A DNA stretch of 64,000 bases, from NCBI RefSeq assembly GCF_001424045.1, contig NZ_LMQB01000004.1, positions 18,841-82,840 on the forward strand. The letters run 5' to 3'. This document shows, piece after piece, positions 35,975-46,182 of the stretch; position 1 is the stretch's first letter, and every line of letters starts with the position of its first letter. The translations under genes were made by a program, and so were the position numbers. The notes beneath the pieces were generated by a model. That model did no database searches, was not told the DNA's origin, and worked only from the letters and a program-made list of their open reading frames with translations. The stretch is from Rhizobium sp. Leaf371. GTDB lineage: Bacteria; Pseudomonadota; Alphaproteobacteria; Rhizobiales; Rhizobiaceae.

Positions 35975-37865
35975 CGGCGGTGTCCTCGTAGGTGGAAAGC
36001 GTGAAGTTGAATGACGCTCCGGTAGGATAATTGCTCTTGGCCCAGATACGGCCTCCATGCGCCTCGACGATAGAGCGGCATATGGAAAGGCCCATTCCTA
36101 TTCCGTCAGACTTGGTACTGTAGAATGCCTCGAATACCCGATCGATCTGGTCGGGTGCTATGCCTTGCCCCGTATCAGAAACATTGATCTCGACTTCGCC
36201 TTCTTGGCGTTGCTTACAATGAATCCTGATGGTGGCTTCTGCGCCATTATGTGTCGCTTCAGCGCTATTAATGATCAGGTTGAGAAGAACCTGCTGCAAC
36301 TGCGTGCGATCCCCCAGGACATAAAGAGGGTGCGGCGAAAGATTCGTGACGACCTCCAAACCTCGCGATTGCAGTTCTGCGCGCAGAAGAAAAAGCACGT
36401 CACGAAGCGCGCTATTGAAATCGGTCCTCTCCATCCGCACCGGAGCTCTCTGAGCCATTGAGCGTATGCTGGAGACAATCTCCCCGGCGCGATGGCCGTC
36501 ATGCACAACGCGATCCGCGGCGAGGCGTGCCTGTTCGAGATCCATCTGCCCCTCTTGCAGCCACCGAAGGCAGGTCCCGGCGTTGGTTACTATCGCCATG
36601 AGCGGCTGATTTATCTCGTGGGCTATGGAGACGGCTAGTTCGCCGATCGTGGTCAGGCGGGTAACGTGCGCCAGATCGCTTTGGCTCTGGCGAAGCGACT
36701 CTTCGGCTCGCTTGCGGTCCTCTATATCGACGACGACGCCATACCACCGAACGACGTTCCCTTCCGCATCCAGCAACGGGTTTTGCCGTAGGTTAAACCA
36801 CCTGTACTCGCCATCGAACCTTCTGATGCGAGCGTCAACCGGATTAGGCCGTTTGGTGGCAACGACTTCCTCCCAACTCGCTCGCATGCGCTCAACGTCA
36901 TCAGGGTGAAACATCCGATAAAAGCCGAAATCGACAATTTCTTCGAATGGGAGGCCGACGAAATCGATGAGGTTTTTATTCCAATACTCAAGCCGCCCGT
37001 CGGGGGTGCATGACCAAGCCATGGCAGGGATCGTGTTGATGATCAGGGATAGCTTGTGCTCGCTCCCTCTGAGTGCCGTCTCGCTCGCGCGCAAGGCGTC
37101 CTCTGCGCATTGCAGATCTTCAATGTCTATGTTCACACCGAACCAGCGTACGATGCCGTTGGCATCCTCCAGCTTTCGACCAGAGAAGTAGAACCATCGA
37201 TACCGGCCATCCGCGCCGAGAATGCGACCCTTCAGCTGCGTGTGGTCTGAACTCTCAAGGTCTCTCTTCCAGATCTCGACCATCTCAGGGATGTCTTCGG
37301 GGTGGTATAGGTCCAAAAAGCCCCAATCTAGAATTCGCTCAGCCGGTAGCCCGGCATAATCAAGCCAGCTTTTGTTGACGAAGTCCGCGCTGCCATCTGG
37401 CAGCGCCGACCAGACGAGAACTGGAAGCGAGTCGATAATCAGCCGAAGATTTTGCTCGCTCGCTGCAAGCGCGGCCTTCGTTTCCTTAAGCGCATCCTCT
37501 GCTTGCCTACGGTCCTCGATATCGAGGACCACGCCGTACCATCTGACGACGGTACCTTCCGGATCGTACCGCGGCTTTTGCCGAAGACTACACCACCGGA
37601 ACACACCGTCTGCACGCTTGATCCGCCCCTCGACTTCCTTGGCAGTCTTGGAAGTCATGATGTTCCTCCAATCCGCACCTAGTCGATCAAGGTCATCTGG
37701 ATGGAAGATTCGGTAGAAATTTTCGCCGGCAATGTCAGCCATTGGCATGCCGACATATTCCAGGAAGTGCTGATTGGCGAAATCCAGCATTCCATCCGAT
37801 GTTGTCGACCAAGCCATTGCCGGGATCATGTCTATGATCGCGTCAGTGTGTATTAGGTGTTCCAA
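35964..37865 (-). CDS. PAS-domain sensor histidine kinase (three PAS domains)
   Basis: A 633-residue sensor kinase without membrane segments. Three PAS domains with PAC tails stand in tandem (about 1-125, 135-255, 268-390), each with a FHPDD/YHPED segment and a VRWYGVxxDIEDR-type end; they look like internal duplications. The HisKA box SIAHEINQPLMAI carries the phosphorylated His, followed by an HATPase domain (NLIINSAEA, VSDTGQGI, GMGLSICRSIVEAHGG). No heme-binding FixL signature is evident, so the stimulus is unknown. It overlaps the response regulator gene. Likely NodV/FixL-like two-component signalling. Confidence 0.92.
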   Translation of the reverse strand: MEHLIHTDAIIDMIPAMAWSTTSDGMLDFANQHFLEYVGMPMADIAGENFYRIFHPDDLDRLGADWRNIMTSKTAKEVEGRIKRADGVFRWCSLRQKPRYDPEGTVVRWYGVVLDIEDRRQAEDALKETKAALAASEQNLRLIIDSLPVLVWSALPDGSADFVNKSWLDYAGLPAERILDWGFLDLYHPEDIPEMVEIWKRDLESSDHTQLKGRILGADGRYRWFYFSGRKLEDANGIVRWFGVNIDIEDLQCAEDALRASETALRGSEHKLSLIINTIPAMAWSCTPDGRLEYWNKNLIDFVGLPFEEIVDFGFYRMFHPDDVERMRASWEEVVATKRPNPVDARIRRFDGEYRWFNLRQNPLLDAEGNVVRWYGVVVDIEDRKRAEESLRQSQSDLAHVTRLTTIGELAVSIAHEINQPLMAIVTNAGTCLRWLQEGQMDLEQARLAADRVVHDGHRAGEIVSSIRSMAQRAPVRMERTDFNSALRDVLFLLRAELQSRGLEVVTNLSPHPLYVLGDRTQLQQVLLNLIINSAEATHNGAEATIRIHCKQRQEGEVEINVSDTGQGIAPDQIDRVFEAFYSTKSDGIGMGLSICRSIVEAHGGRIWAKSNYPTGASFNFTLSTYEDTAVDR

Positions 37866-38169
37866 GTCTGCTCCCCGGCTGCTTGTAACGCTGGTGCGCG
37901 GCTAAAAATACGCTGTTTTGCGATTTTAGGTTAGCTGAGATTTATAGACCAAGGTCTATTTCTGCAGTCCCTTCGTCTAGTCCGAAGAGATCATGGTCTC
38001 AATTGAGAGTTGGCCCAGTCAGCCCTAAGATATCAGTCAAGCGAGAAGGGAGCCCCTCCTTAGCAAAACCACCACACTCATCGACGGCAATGCATATCCG
38101 CCCAAAACTCGACGATGTTGGGCTTTCGCGGTCAGAACAGTGAAAATGATGTCACCCGGAGATCGCGTA
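37866..38169. other. Divergent intergenic region, 304 bp, no gene seen
   Basis: Between the kinase (leftward) and the hydrolase (rightward). Apart from the palindrome at 37944-37959 I see no gene or further clear signal. Confidence 0.45.
37944..37959. promoter_or_regulatory. Palindrome upstream of the sensor kinase gene
   Basis: ATAGACC-AA-GGTCTAT is a perfect 7+7 inverted repeat, 78 bases upstream of the kinase start and about 210 upstream of the divergent hydrolase. It is a plausible operator, perhaps for the adjacent response regulator. Confidence 0.45.
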
Positions 38170-38889
38170 ATGACCCTAGATCGTTCGAACCAATCATACA
38201 AACCCGTTTCGGTTGTGCTCGTGCACGGTGCATTTGTCGATGCTTCCGGTTGGCGGAAGGTCTACGAGAACTTGTCGCAAGACGGTTATGAAGTCCTTGT
38301 CGTGCAAAATTCCGCAGTCACCTTTGCCCAAGATGTTGAGCGCACGAAGGGTGTGATCGCAGAGGCTTCACACCCGGTTGTGCTCGTCGGGCATTCTTAT
38401 GGTGGTGCCGTCATTACGGAGGCAGGGAGCGAAGAAAAGGTCGTGAGTCTCGTTTATCTGGCAGCCTTCGTTCCGAAAGCCGGGGAATCCGTCTTCGACC
38501 TTGCTTCGCAAGAGGTCCCTGGTGCGGAGAAAGCCCCACTCCTTCCGCCGAAGGATGGCTTCATCAAAATCGATCCGCAGAAGTTTGCGGCCGCATTCTC
38601 GGCCGACATAGATCCCGCCGAAGCGCAGTTCATGGCTGCCGCCCAGAGGCCTTGGGGCCTTGAAGCGGTCCAGGGCAAGATCACCTCTGCGGCATGGAAA
38701 GCCAAGCCATCCTTTTACTTGCTCGCAACGGAAGATCGAATGATTCCAGCTCAAGCGCAGGCGGCAATGGCCGCGCGCGCAGGAGCCACGGTCGTAGAGG
38801 TCAGCAGCAGCCACGCGGTAATGCTGTCCCACCCTGAAGAAGTCGTAGCGCTTATTAAAACAGCAGCTGAGCCGAACCGGCAAAGCTGA
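38170..38889 (+). CDS. Alpha/beta hydrolase (serine esterase type)
   Basis: A 239-residue alpha/beta-hydrolase. VVLVHGAFVDASGWRKVY gives the oxyanion loop and VVLVGHSYGG the Ser nucleophile elbow (GHSYG); VSSSHAVMLSHPEEV near the end supplies the catalytic His. CGGAGAT seven bases before ATG 38170 supports this start; in-frame starts at 38140-38149 are alternatives. No signal peptide is visible. The family includes salicylate-esterase and MenH-like enzymes. It opens a rightward run of redox and detoxification genes. Confidence 0.85.
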   Translation: MTLDRSNQSYKPVSVVLVHGAFVDASGWRKVYENLSQDGYEVLVVQNSAVTFAQDVERTKGVIAEASHPVVLVGHSYGGAVITEAGSEEKVVSLVYLAAFVPKAGESVFDLASQEVPGAEKAPLLPPKDGFIKIDPQKFAAAFSADIDPAEAQFMAAAQRPWGLEAVQGKITSAAWKAKPSFYLLATEDRMIPAQAQAAMAARAGATVVEVSSSHAVMLSHPEEVVALIKTAAEPNRQS

Positions 38890-39011
38890 TGCTGAGCGTA
38901 GGCCGCTGTCCAACATCAATCACCGACTAGGGAAACACGATGCGCAACTTTCTTACGCCGAAACGCTCACAGACATCACAAGTATCAGCGACCGAATCAG
39001 AGGAGAATGGC

Positions 39012-39998
39012 ATGCCTCAGCTTTCACGCCGCGCTTTCGCGAGCGCACTGCCTTTTGGACTCGTCGGAGGAACCGTACTCGGCGGAAGTCTGCTCGGCGA
39101 CTTAACTGCTCAGGCTGCAACACCCAAGGCTGCCCGAAAGCCGGTCGCAACAACGCCGTTCGCCCAGGTTCATGTCGGACACTTTACGATAACGGCACTG
39201 ACGGATGGGTATGCTGATATGCCGTACAACTACTTCCCCGGACGCTCAGCCTCCGAAGTGGAAAAGGTCGCGAACTCCCAGTTTACGGGCAGACCCGGCG
39301 GGGTACGTTTCCTGTTCAATCAATACCTCGTAGAGGACGGTAAGCAACGCATCCTCATCGATGCCGGCGCTGCAGGTTCCATCGGGGAAACCGGGCATCT
39401 CCCGCGGGCGCTGGCCACGCTCGGTCTGAAGCCAAGCCAGATTGATGCTGTGATCGTGACCCATATGCACCAGGACCACATGGGCGGTTTGGTACTCGGC
39501 GGTAAGAAGAATTACCCCGATGCCGAGGTCTATATAGACCGCCGTGACGTCAAGCACTGGACCGACCGGGCTAAGCGCAATGGGGCGCCTGATTTCTTGC
39601 AGCCCAGCTTCAAGATGGCTGAAGAGGTGGTGCGCCTCTATCCGAATCTACAAGCGATCGACGGAGAACGCGAGATCGTTCCAGGCGTCTCGATTGTCGA
39701 CCTGACCGGCCATACGCCTGGCCATATTGGCGTCCGCATCGAGGATGGCGGCAAGAGCCTGATCATGGTTTCCGACATGATTTTCCCGGTCGTCCATCCC
39801 GCTGCAACAGACGTCTTCTTCTTGTTTGAACAGGATCAGGCTGCCGCGAAAGCCATGCGCGATCGCTTCTTCCCACTAGCTGCCTCGGAAGGTGCGCTGA
39901 TTGCTGCGACCCATATGCCGTTCCCCGGTCTTGGGCGCGTGGTCTCCGATCGTGGTCAGATGCGCTGGGAAGTCGCCGACTGGGCCTTGCAAGACTGA
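39012..39998 (+). CDS. Metallo-beta-lactamase-fold hydrolase with Tat-type signal
   Basis: A 328-residue MBL-fold protein. The N-terminus SRRAFASALPFGLVGGTVL, ending near AQAA, looks like a Tat signal, so it is probably exported folded with its zinc. THMHQDHMGG is the HxHxDH zinc motif, and LTGHTPGHIGV and AATHMPF supply further His ligands. AGAGGAG upstream supports ATG 39012 over 38940. Relatives include lactonases (AHL and others) and methyl-parathion-hydrolase-like enzymes; no substrate can be assigned. Confidence 0.87.
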   Translation: MPQLSRRAFASALPFGLVGGTVLGGSLLGDLTAQAATPKAARKPVATTPFAQVHVGHFTITALTDGYADMPYNYFPGRSASEVEKVANSQFTGRPGGVRFLFNQYLVEDGKQRILIDAGAAGSIGETGHLPRALATLGLKPSQIDAVIVTHMHQDHMGGLVLGGKKNYPDAEVYIDRRDVKHWTDRAKRNGAPDFLQPSFKMAEEVVRLYPNLQAIDGEREIVPGVSIVDLTGHTPGHIGVRIEDGGKSLIMVSDMIFPVVHPAATDVFFLFEQDQAAAKAMRDRFFPLAASEGALIAATHMPFPGLGRVVSDRGQMRWEVADWALQD

Positions 39999-40086
39999 TC
40001 CTTTAGCCGAACGATTGGTCGTCTGAAGATAGATCAGGGCCCGCATTGTTCACAGATGCGGGCATGCGCAAGTTTGGAGGCGAGGG

Positions 40087-40710
40087 ATGCCGTACCACTT
40101 TCTGGAAGTCGCCGTGACACCAAGCGTCCGAGCCGCGCAGGCGGATATGGGGGTGGACCAGATATGGCTGGGCGAGCACGATCGTCCATCGGATACTTTG
40201 ACGGAGAACGAGATCGCTTTCATCGCGACGCGCGACAGCTTCTATATCGCGTCTGTGTCGGAAACAGGTTGGCCGTACGTTCAACATCGTGGTGGGAGAA
40301 CCGGTTTCCTCAAGGTTGTTGATCCGCAAACGATGGCATTTGCCGACTATCGCGGAAACCGCCAGTCCATCAGCGCAGGGAATTTCGCAGCCAACGACCG
40401 CGCCTGTCTGTTCCTAATGGACTATGTCCAACGGACCCGGCTCAAGATTTATGCCCATGTCGAGCGGCTGACGCTCGATGCCGACCAATCACTCACTGAT
40501 CTCGTGTCAGACGCGACGTACAGGGGGCGGGCAGAGCGGATATTTAAGCTCCGGCTCGAAGCATACGACTGGAACTGTCCACAGCACATTATTCCCCGCT
40601 ACACCGAACAGCAGGTTGAGCAAGCAGTCGCACCGCTTCGTCAAAAGCTGCAACAGCTGGAAGCTGAAAATGCTGCGCTTCGGGCAAAATCAGAAGGAAG
40701 TTCCAAATGA
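40087..40710 (+). CDS. Pyridoxamine 5'-phosphate oxidase-like FMN protein
   Basis: A 207-residue PNPOx-fold split-barrel protein. [26 protein letters not shown] is the core beta-barrel with the FMN-binding region, and the C-terminal 40 residues form a charged coiled-coil ([20 protein letters not shown]). GGAGGCGAG precedes the ATG. Its stop overlaps the start of the DUF1348 gene (ATGA), so both are translated together. Probably a flavin- or F420-dependent reductase; function unknown. Confidence 0.85.
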   Translation: MPYHFLEVAVTPSVRAAQADMGVDQIWLGEHDRPSDTLTENEIAFIATRDSFYIASVSETGWPYVQHRGGRTGFLKVVDPQTMAFADYRGNRQSISAGNFAANDRACLFLMDYVQRTRLKIYAHVERLTLDADQSLTDLVSDATYRGRAERIFKLRLEAYDWNCPQHIIPRYTEQQVEQAVAPLRQKLQQLEAENAALRAKSEGSSK

Positions 40711-41180
40711 CTGACGCTCAAAGACCGCCTCTGCCCCCATTTACATCAGAGACTGCTGCCGAAAAGGTGCGGCTTGCCGAAGATGGCTGGAATAGCCGGG
40801 ACCCGGGCAAGGTCGCGTTGGCTTACACAGATGATAGTCAGTGGCGTAACCGCGCCGAGTTCGTCAATGGCCGGGAGGCAATCGTTGCTTTTCTTGCAGG
40901 AAAGTGGCGGCGGGAGCTCGACTACCGTCTCATCAAAGAATTGTGGGCGTTCGACGGCGACAGGATTGCCGTCAGGTTTGCATATGAGTGGCATGACGAC
41001 AGCGGCAATTGGTTTCGATCTTTCGGCAACGAGAACTGGGAGTTTAGTGACAGTGGCCTGATGCGAAAGCGATACGCCTGCATTAACGACCTGCCTATCC
41101 GCGTGCAAGACCGTGGCTTTCACTGGCCGCTCGGTCGTCGGCCCGACGACCACCCGGGGCTCAGCGAGCTTGGTTTCTGA
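40707..41180 (+). CDS. DUF1348 / NTF2-like protein
   Basis: A 157-residue protein of the DUF1348 family in the NTF2-like superfamily: [29 protein letters not shown], then [16 protein letters not shown], then [21 protein letters not shown]. It overlaps the PNPOx-like gene by four bases. A paralogue ends at the left edge of the window with nearly the same C-terminal 19 residues. Function is not established for the family. Confidence 0.88.
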   Translation: MTDAQRPPLPPFTSETAAEKVRLAEDGWNSRDPGKVALAYTDDSQWRNRAEFVNGREAIVAFLAGKWRRELDYRLIKELWAFDGDRIAVRFAYEWHDDSGNWFRSFGNENWEFSDSGLMRKRYACINDLPIRVQDRGFHWPLGRRPDDHPGLSELGF

Positions 41181-41219
41181 TCGACCGCGTTTCCATCTCC
41201 ATCAGTCAAAGACAGCGGC

Positions 41220-42035
41220 ATGGTCAATTTGAATTCGCATTTTTCACAACATTCATCTCCGGCAGAAGAGGAGGTTATCGAGGTCAAGGCCTTCGTCGAT
41301 CTTTGCAGTGTCTCACCGACAACGCTGAAGGCCGAAGAGCATTTTGAATGCCTGTCCATCAACGATGGATGCGTAATCTCGCTGCCAAGCGCACCAGCCA
41401 TCGGGCTGAACCGTATCTTGGGATTGAACTCCGTGCAGGATCTTGAGAAAGCCTATGGGTGGATGGATGGGAAGACCGGAAATCGTTTCCTTCAGATAGA
41501 TATGGACAGGGTTTCGGCCGGAACTAAAGACTGGATTCTCGCCAAGGGTCTGCTTGAGTATGGTGTCGGCTGGGAGAAGCTTGTCTACGACGCCCCGTCA
41601 GTGAATTTTTCGGACCCCAACTCTTTTCGAACGCGACTCGTTCATGTTGAGGAAGCGCCGCTCTTTGGATCGATGTTATGCAGAGGCTTTAACTTTCCAT
41701 CGACCCTGACGAGCCTGTGGTCGTCGATCGTCGGAAAAGTAGGCTGGTCGTGTTTTTTTGCCCTGGATGGCGACAGTCCAGTCGGCACAGCCGCCATGTA
41801 TCAGTCTGGCACCTACGCATGGTTAGGCGGCGGCACTACACTTCCGGAGTTCCGAAATCGTGGCGTTCAAAAAGCGCTAATCAAAAGCCGTGTCGAACAA
41901 GGGCTCAGCAACGGCGTGTCGATATTTGCCGTCGAGACATTGGCACCTGTAGGTGGAGAGCCTAATATTTCCTTCGATAACCTTAGGAAAGTAGGCTTCC
42001 GGCACGCCTTTCACCGGAAGAACTTCAAGTTGTGA
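41220..42035 (+). CDS. GNAT-family N-acetyltransferase
   Basis: A 271-residue protein whose C-terminal part is a GNAT fold: SPVGTAAMYQSGTYAWLGGGTTLPEFRNRGVQKALI includes the acetyl-CoA pyrophosphate-binding RNRGVQ. The N-terminal 130 residues are not recognised. It begins 39 bases after DUF1348 on the same strand. The substrate is unknown. Confidence 0.78.
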   Translation: MVNLNSHFSQHSSPAEEEVIEVKAFVDLCSVSPTTLKAEEHFECLSINDGCVISLPSAPAIGLNRILGLNSVQDLEKAYGWMDGKTGNRFLQIDMDRVSAGTKDWILAKGLLEYGVGWEKLVYDAPSVNFSDPNSFRTRLVHVEEAPLFGSMLCRGFNFPSTLTSLWSSIVGKVGWSCFFALDGDSPVGTAAMYQSGTYAWLGGGTTLPEFRNRGVQKALIKSRVEQGLSNGVSIFAVETLAPVGGEPNISFDNLRKVGFRHAFHRKNFKL

Positions 42036-42165
42036 GATCGCAATCTTACTCGATAGGCCCGCCCACCATCTACCCGCCGGCGGGGGCACACTGGCGCGAG
42101 GACACGCGGTAGCTCTTGCTGAGCCACTCCTCGAAGTTTCTGATCGACCTGAAGGGAAAGTACGC

Positions 42166-43104
42166 ATGGATACGGAAACCCGCAAAGAAATGGCCGCTCG
42201 GCTGACTTCAACACCCGGGGTTATCGCAGCGCTCGATCAAAGCGGAGGGTCTACCCCTGAAGCCTTGAGCTCATATGGTATATCCAATACAGCCTATCAG
42301 GGCGAAATGGAAATGCTTGAACTTATCCATGCGATGCGCGTGAGGATAATGACCGCCCCCACATTCTCGAGCGAACGTGTAATTGGCGCCATCTTATTCG
42401 AACACACCATGGATCGCTCCATCGGCGCCAAATCAATCCCGGCATACCTTTGGGAAGATCGCGGAATCTTCTCCTTTCTGAAGGTCGACAGCGGTCGAGA
42501 AGCCGAGCACGATGGCGTTCAATTGATGAAGCCCATTGCAAATCTTAGCAATTTGCTTGAGCGCGCGTTGGAAAAGGGATGCCTTGGGACGAAAATGCGC
42601 TCTGTCGTGCATTCAGCGTCCGAAAAAGGGATTTCTGCTGCTGTCAGGCAACAATTTGAAGTGGCATCGACGATCTTAAAGAGTGGATTGATCCCGATTA
42701 TCGAGCCTGAGGTTCTCGTCAGCAGCCCGGATAAGGCGATTGCCGAAGACATATTGGTAAAGGAAATCCTCAAGAACCTTTCCGAACCTGCTCATGGAAC
42801 GCAGGTCATATTGAAGCTTACTTTGCCAAGTCAGCCGGATCTCTACGCAGCCCTTGTCGAGCATCCCAAGGTTGCCCGAGTTTTTGCCTTATCCGGGGGC
42901 TATAGTCTAAAGGTCGCTTGTGAAAAACTTAGAGAGAACACCGGGGTGATTGGAAGCTTCTCGCGGGCTCTGTTTGAGAATCTACGTGTTTCCATGCCGA
43001 ACGCCGAATTTGACCGAAATCTCTCTCAAAACATTGAGGAAATATATCTGGCTAGTGCGCAGAAAGGCGAGAACGCTGACGTGGTGCATCCGAGACTGCA
43101 ATGA
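42166..43104 (+). CDS. Class I fructose-bisphosphate aldolase
   Basis: A 312-residue Schiff-base aldolase. ALDQSGGSTPEAL near residue 22, ILFEHTMDRS, FLKVDSG, IIEPEVL and the Schiff-base lysine strand VILKLTLPS are all conserved in class I fructose-bisphosphate aldolases. It cleaves fructose 1,6-bisphosphate to dihydroxyacetone phosphate and glyceraldehyde 3-phosphate without metal. A sampled stretch of the gene is about 50% GC, well below the transport operons near 20 kb, hinting at later acquisition. It appears to stand alone. Confidence 0.9.
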   Translation: MDTETRKEMAARLTSTPGVIAALDQSGGSTPEALSSYGISNTAYQGEMEMLELIHAMRVRIMTAPTFSSERVIGAILFEHTMDRSIGAKSIPAYLWEDRGIFSFLKVDSGREAEHDGVQLMKPIANLSNLLERALEKGCLGTKMRSVVHSASEKGISAAVRQQFEVASTILKSGLIPIIEPEVLVSSPDKAIAEDILVKEILKNLSEPAHGTQVILKLTLPSQPDLYAALVEHPKVARVFALSGGYSLKVACEKLRENTGVIGSFSRALFENLRVSMPNAEFDRNLSQNIEEIYLASAQKGENADVVHPRLQ

Positions 43105-44812
<1,708 letters not shown>

Positions 44813-44828
44813 TCAGAAAAGTATCCCC

Positions 44829-45302
44829 ATGCCTTTGTCGCCATGTCGTTCTGTCATTTTTGCCTTTTCAGCAGCCGTACTTCTCTTGGCGCCCGGCTTC
44901 AGCGCCGCGGCTGCTAACCGCGTGACCTTCCCCAAAGATTTCAAGCAGATGGTCATGTATGGGGACTACAGGCGCGGATCAGGTGGTGAGTTAGCCTATG
45001 CCCTGAAAGAAACGATCGACATCGCCAAGACGGGCCAGCCATTACCGCCAGGCACAAGACTTGTCTTGGAGATCTACGACAACGGAGCCCTGACTAGCTA
45101 TTTCGTCATGCAAAAGGGCGTCGACTGGGGCCGCGAAGTCGAGGAGGAAAAGAGCACCGGTGACTGGCATTTCCAGCAATTCGGCATCGACGGCCAAGTC
45201 AACCGCACGTCAATCGCAGAGCGTTGCGAGGCATGCCACCAAGGGCAGGAAAGCAATGATTTCATGTTCACTCGTGGCCGCATGGAAGCGTATCTGCCCT
45301 GA
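44829..45302 (+). CDS. Cytochrome P460-family protein
   Basis: A 157-residue exported c-type heme protein. A signal peptide (VIFAFSAAVLLLAPGFSAAAA) is followed by FPKDFKQMVMYGDYRRGSGGELAYALKE and the heme-attachment motif CEACH near residue 138. This is the P460 layout; classical P460 cytochromes oxidise hydroxylamine or NO through a Lys-crosslinked heme. ATG 44829 gives the signal peptide its proper start; an in-frame extension to 44754 looks spurious. Its stop overlaps the next gene (TGATG), so the DUF4405 protein is the probable electron-transfer partner. Confidence 0.83.
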   Translation: MPLSPCRSVIFAFSAAVLLLAPGFSAAAANRVTFPKDFKQMVMYGDYRRGSGGELAYALKETIDIAKTGQPLPPGTRLVLEIYDNGALTSYFVMQKGVDWGREVEEEKSTGDWHFQQFGIDGQVNRTSIAERCEACHQGQESNDFMFTRGRMEAYLP

Positions 45303-45979
45303 TGTCAGTCCAGCTACGTTTGCTGATGAACCTGACAGCGGGCAGCTTGCTGCTCGCCGCCCTGGCCTATGACTGGCTGGGAAACCTCGCTCATGAGCTG
45401 ATCGGAACAGCCATGTTCGGGCTGCTCATCGCCCACAACACCTTCAATCGCCGCTGGTATGGCTCGGCTACCCGTAAGGGCGGCCGGGATCTGCGTGGCT
45501 GGCTCAACATCGCCACCATAGCTACGCTTGCCACTGCGATGCTGATCCTGCTGATAACCAGCATCATCATCTCGCGATCTCTGTTCAGCGCTCTTCCGAT
45601 TGTCAGCACCTTCGGTGCCCGCCTGCTGCACGCCCAGGCCGCGTATTGGGCTCTGGTGATCGTCGCCATCCATGTCGGTATGCGCTGGTCCATGATCATG
45701 ACTTCGATGCGCAATTGGCTACGCCTTGGCTCCCCTAACGCCGGCCGCACCTGGGTACTCCGTATTGTAGCTCTTTCCATCGCTGCTTACGGCGTCCACA
45801 GCTGGATGACCGTGGGCACCGGCTCGCGCCTGCTGGCCGAAATGACTATGAATTTTTGGAATTTCGAAAAGGCAGCATTACGGTTCTTCCTCCATCAGGG
45901 CGCCGTCGTGGGGTTACTCATCTCTGTGGCGCATTATACGACCGTCTGGCTGCAAAGACCGAACCGGCCTAAACAATAA
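45302..45979 (+). CDS. DUF4405 / cytochrome b561-like membrane protein
   Basis: A 225-residue inner-membrane protein with five predicted helices. Conserved His residues in helices (AHELIGTAMFGLLIAHNTFNRRWY, LHAQAAYWALVIVAIHVGMRW, LHQGAVVGLLISVAHY) look like paired b-heme ligands, as in DUF4405 and cytochrome b561-type proteins. It is translationally coupled to the P460-type cytochrome and may link it to the quinone pool (inference). Confidence 0.82.
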   Translation: MSVQLRLLMNLTAGSLLLAALAYDWLGNLAHELIGTAMFGLLIAHNTFNRRWYGSATRKGGRDLRGWLNIATIATLATAMLILLITSIIISRSLFSALPIVSTFGARLLHAQAAYWALVIVAIHVGMRWSMIMTSMRNWLRLGSPNAGRTWVLRIVALSIAAYGVHSWMTVGTGSRLLAEMTMNFWNFEKAALRFFLHQGAVVGLLISVAHYTTVWLQRPNRPKQ

Positions 45980-46182
45980 TTTCTCGGAACATCATCGAAG
46001 TGCCGGCGAGCCGGCGGCCCCTTATGTGGCCGAGCGAAGTCTGAGAGCTTGCGTCGAGACAGCATCCCAAGGCCTATTCAGAAACCTGGTTTCTAACCCC
46101 ATGCAGATTATTGAGAATAATCACCGGCCGGCTTCCTTGCTAAATATCGGCTCTGATAGAGCCAACAATGCGAAGAAGAGAA

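Noticed and set aside
45990..46020. Terminator at the GCCGGC repeats after the DUF4405 gene
   Set aside because: The inverted repeat leaves a two-base loop and lacks a T-run.
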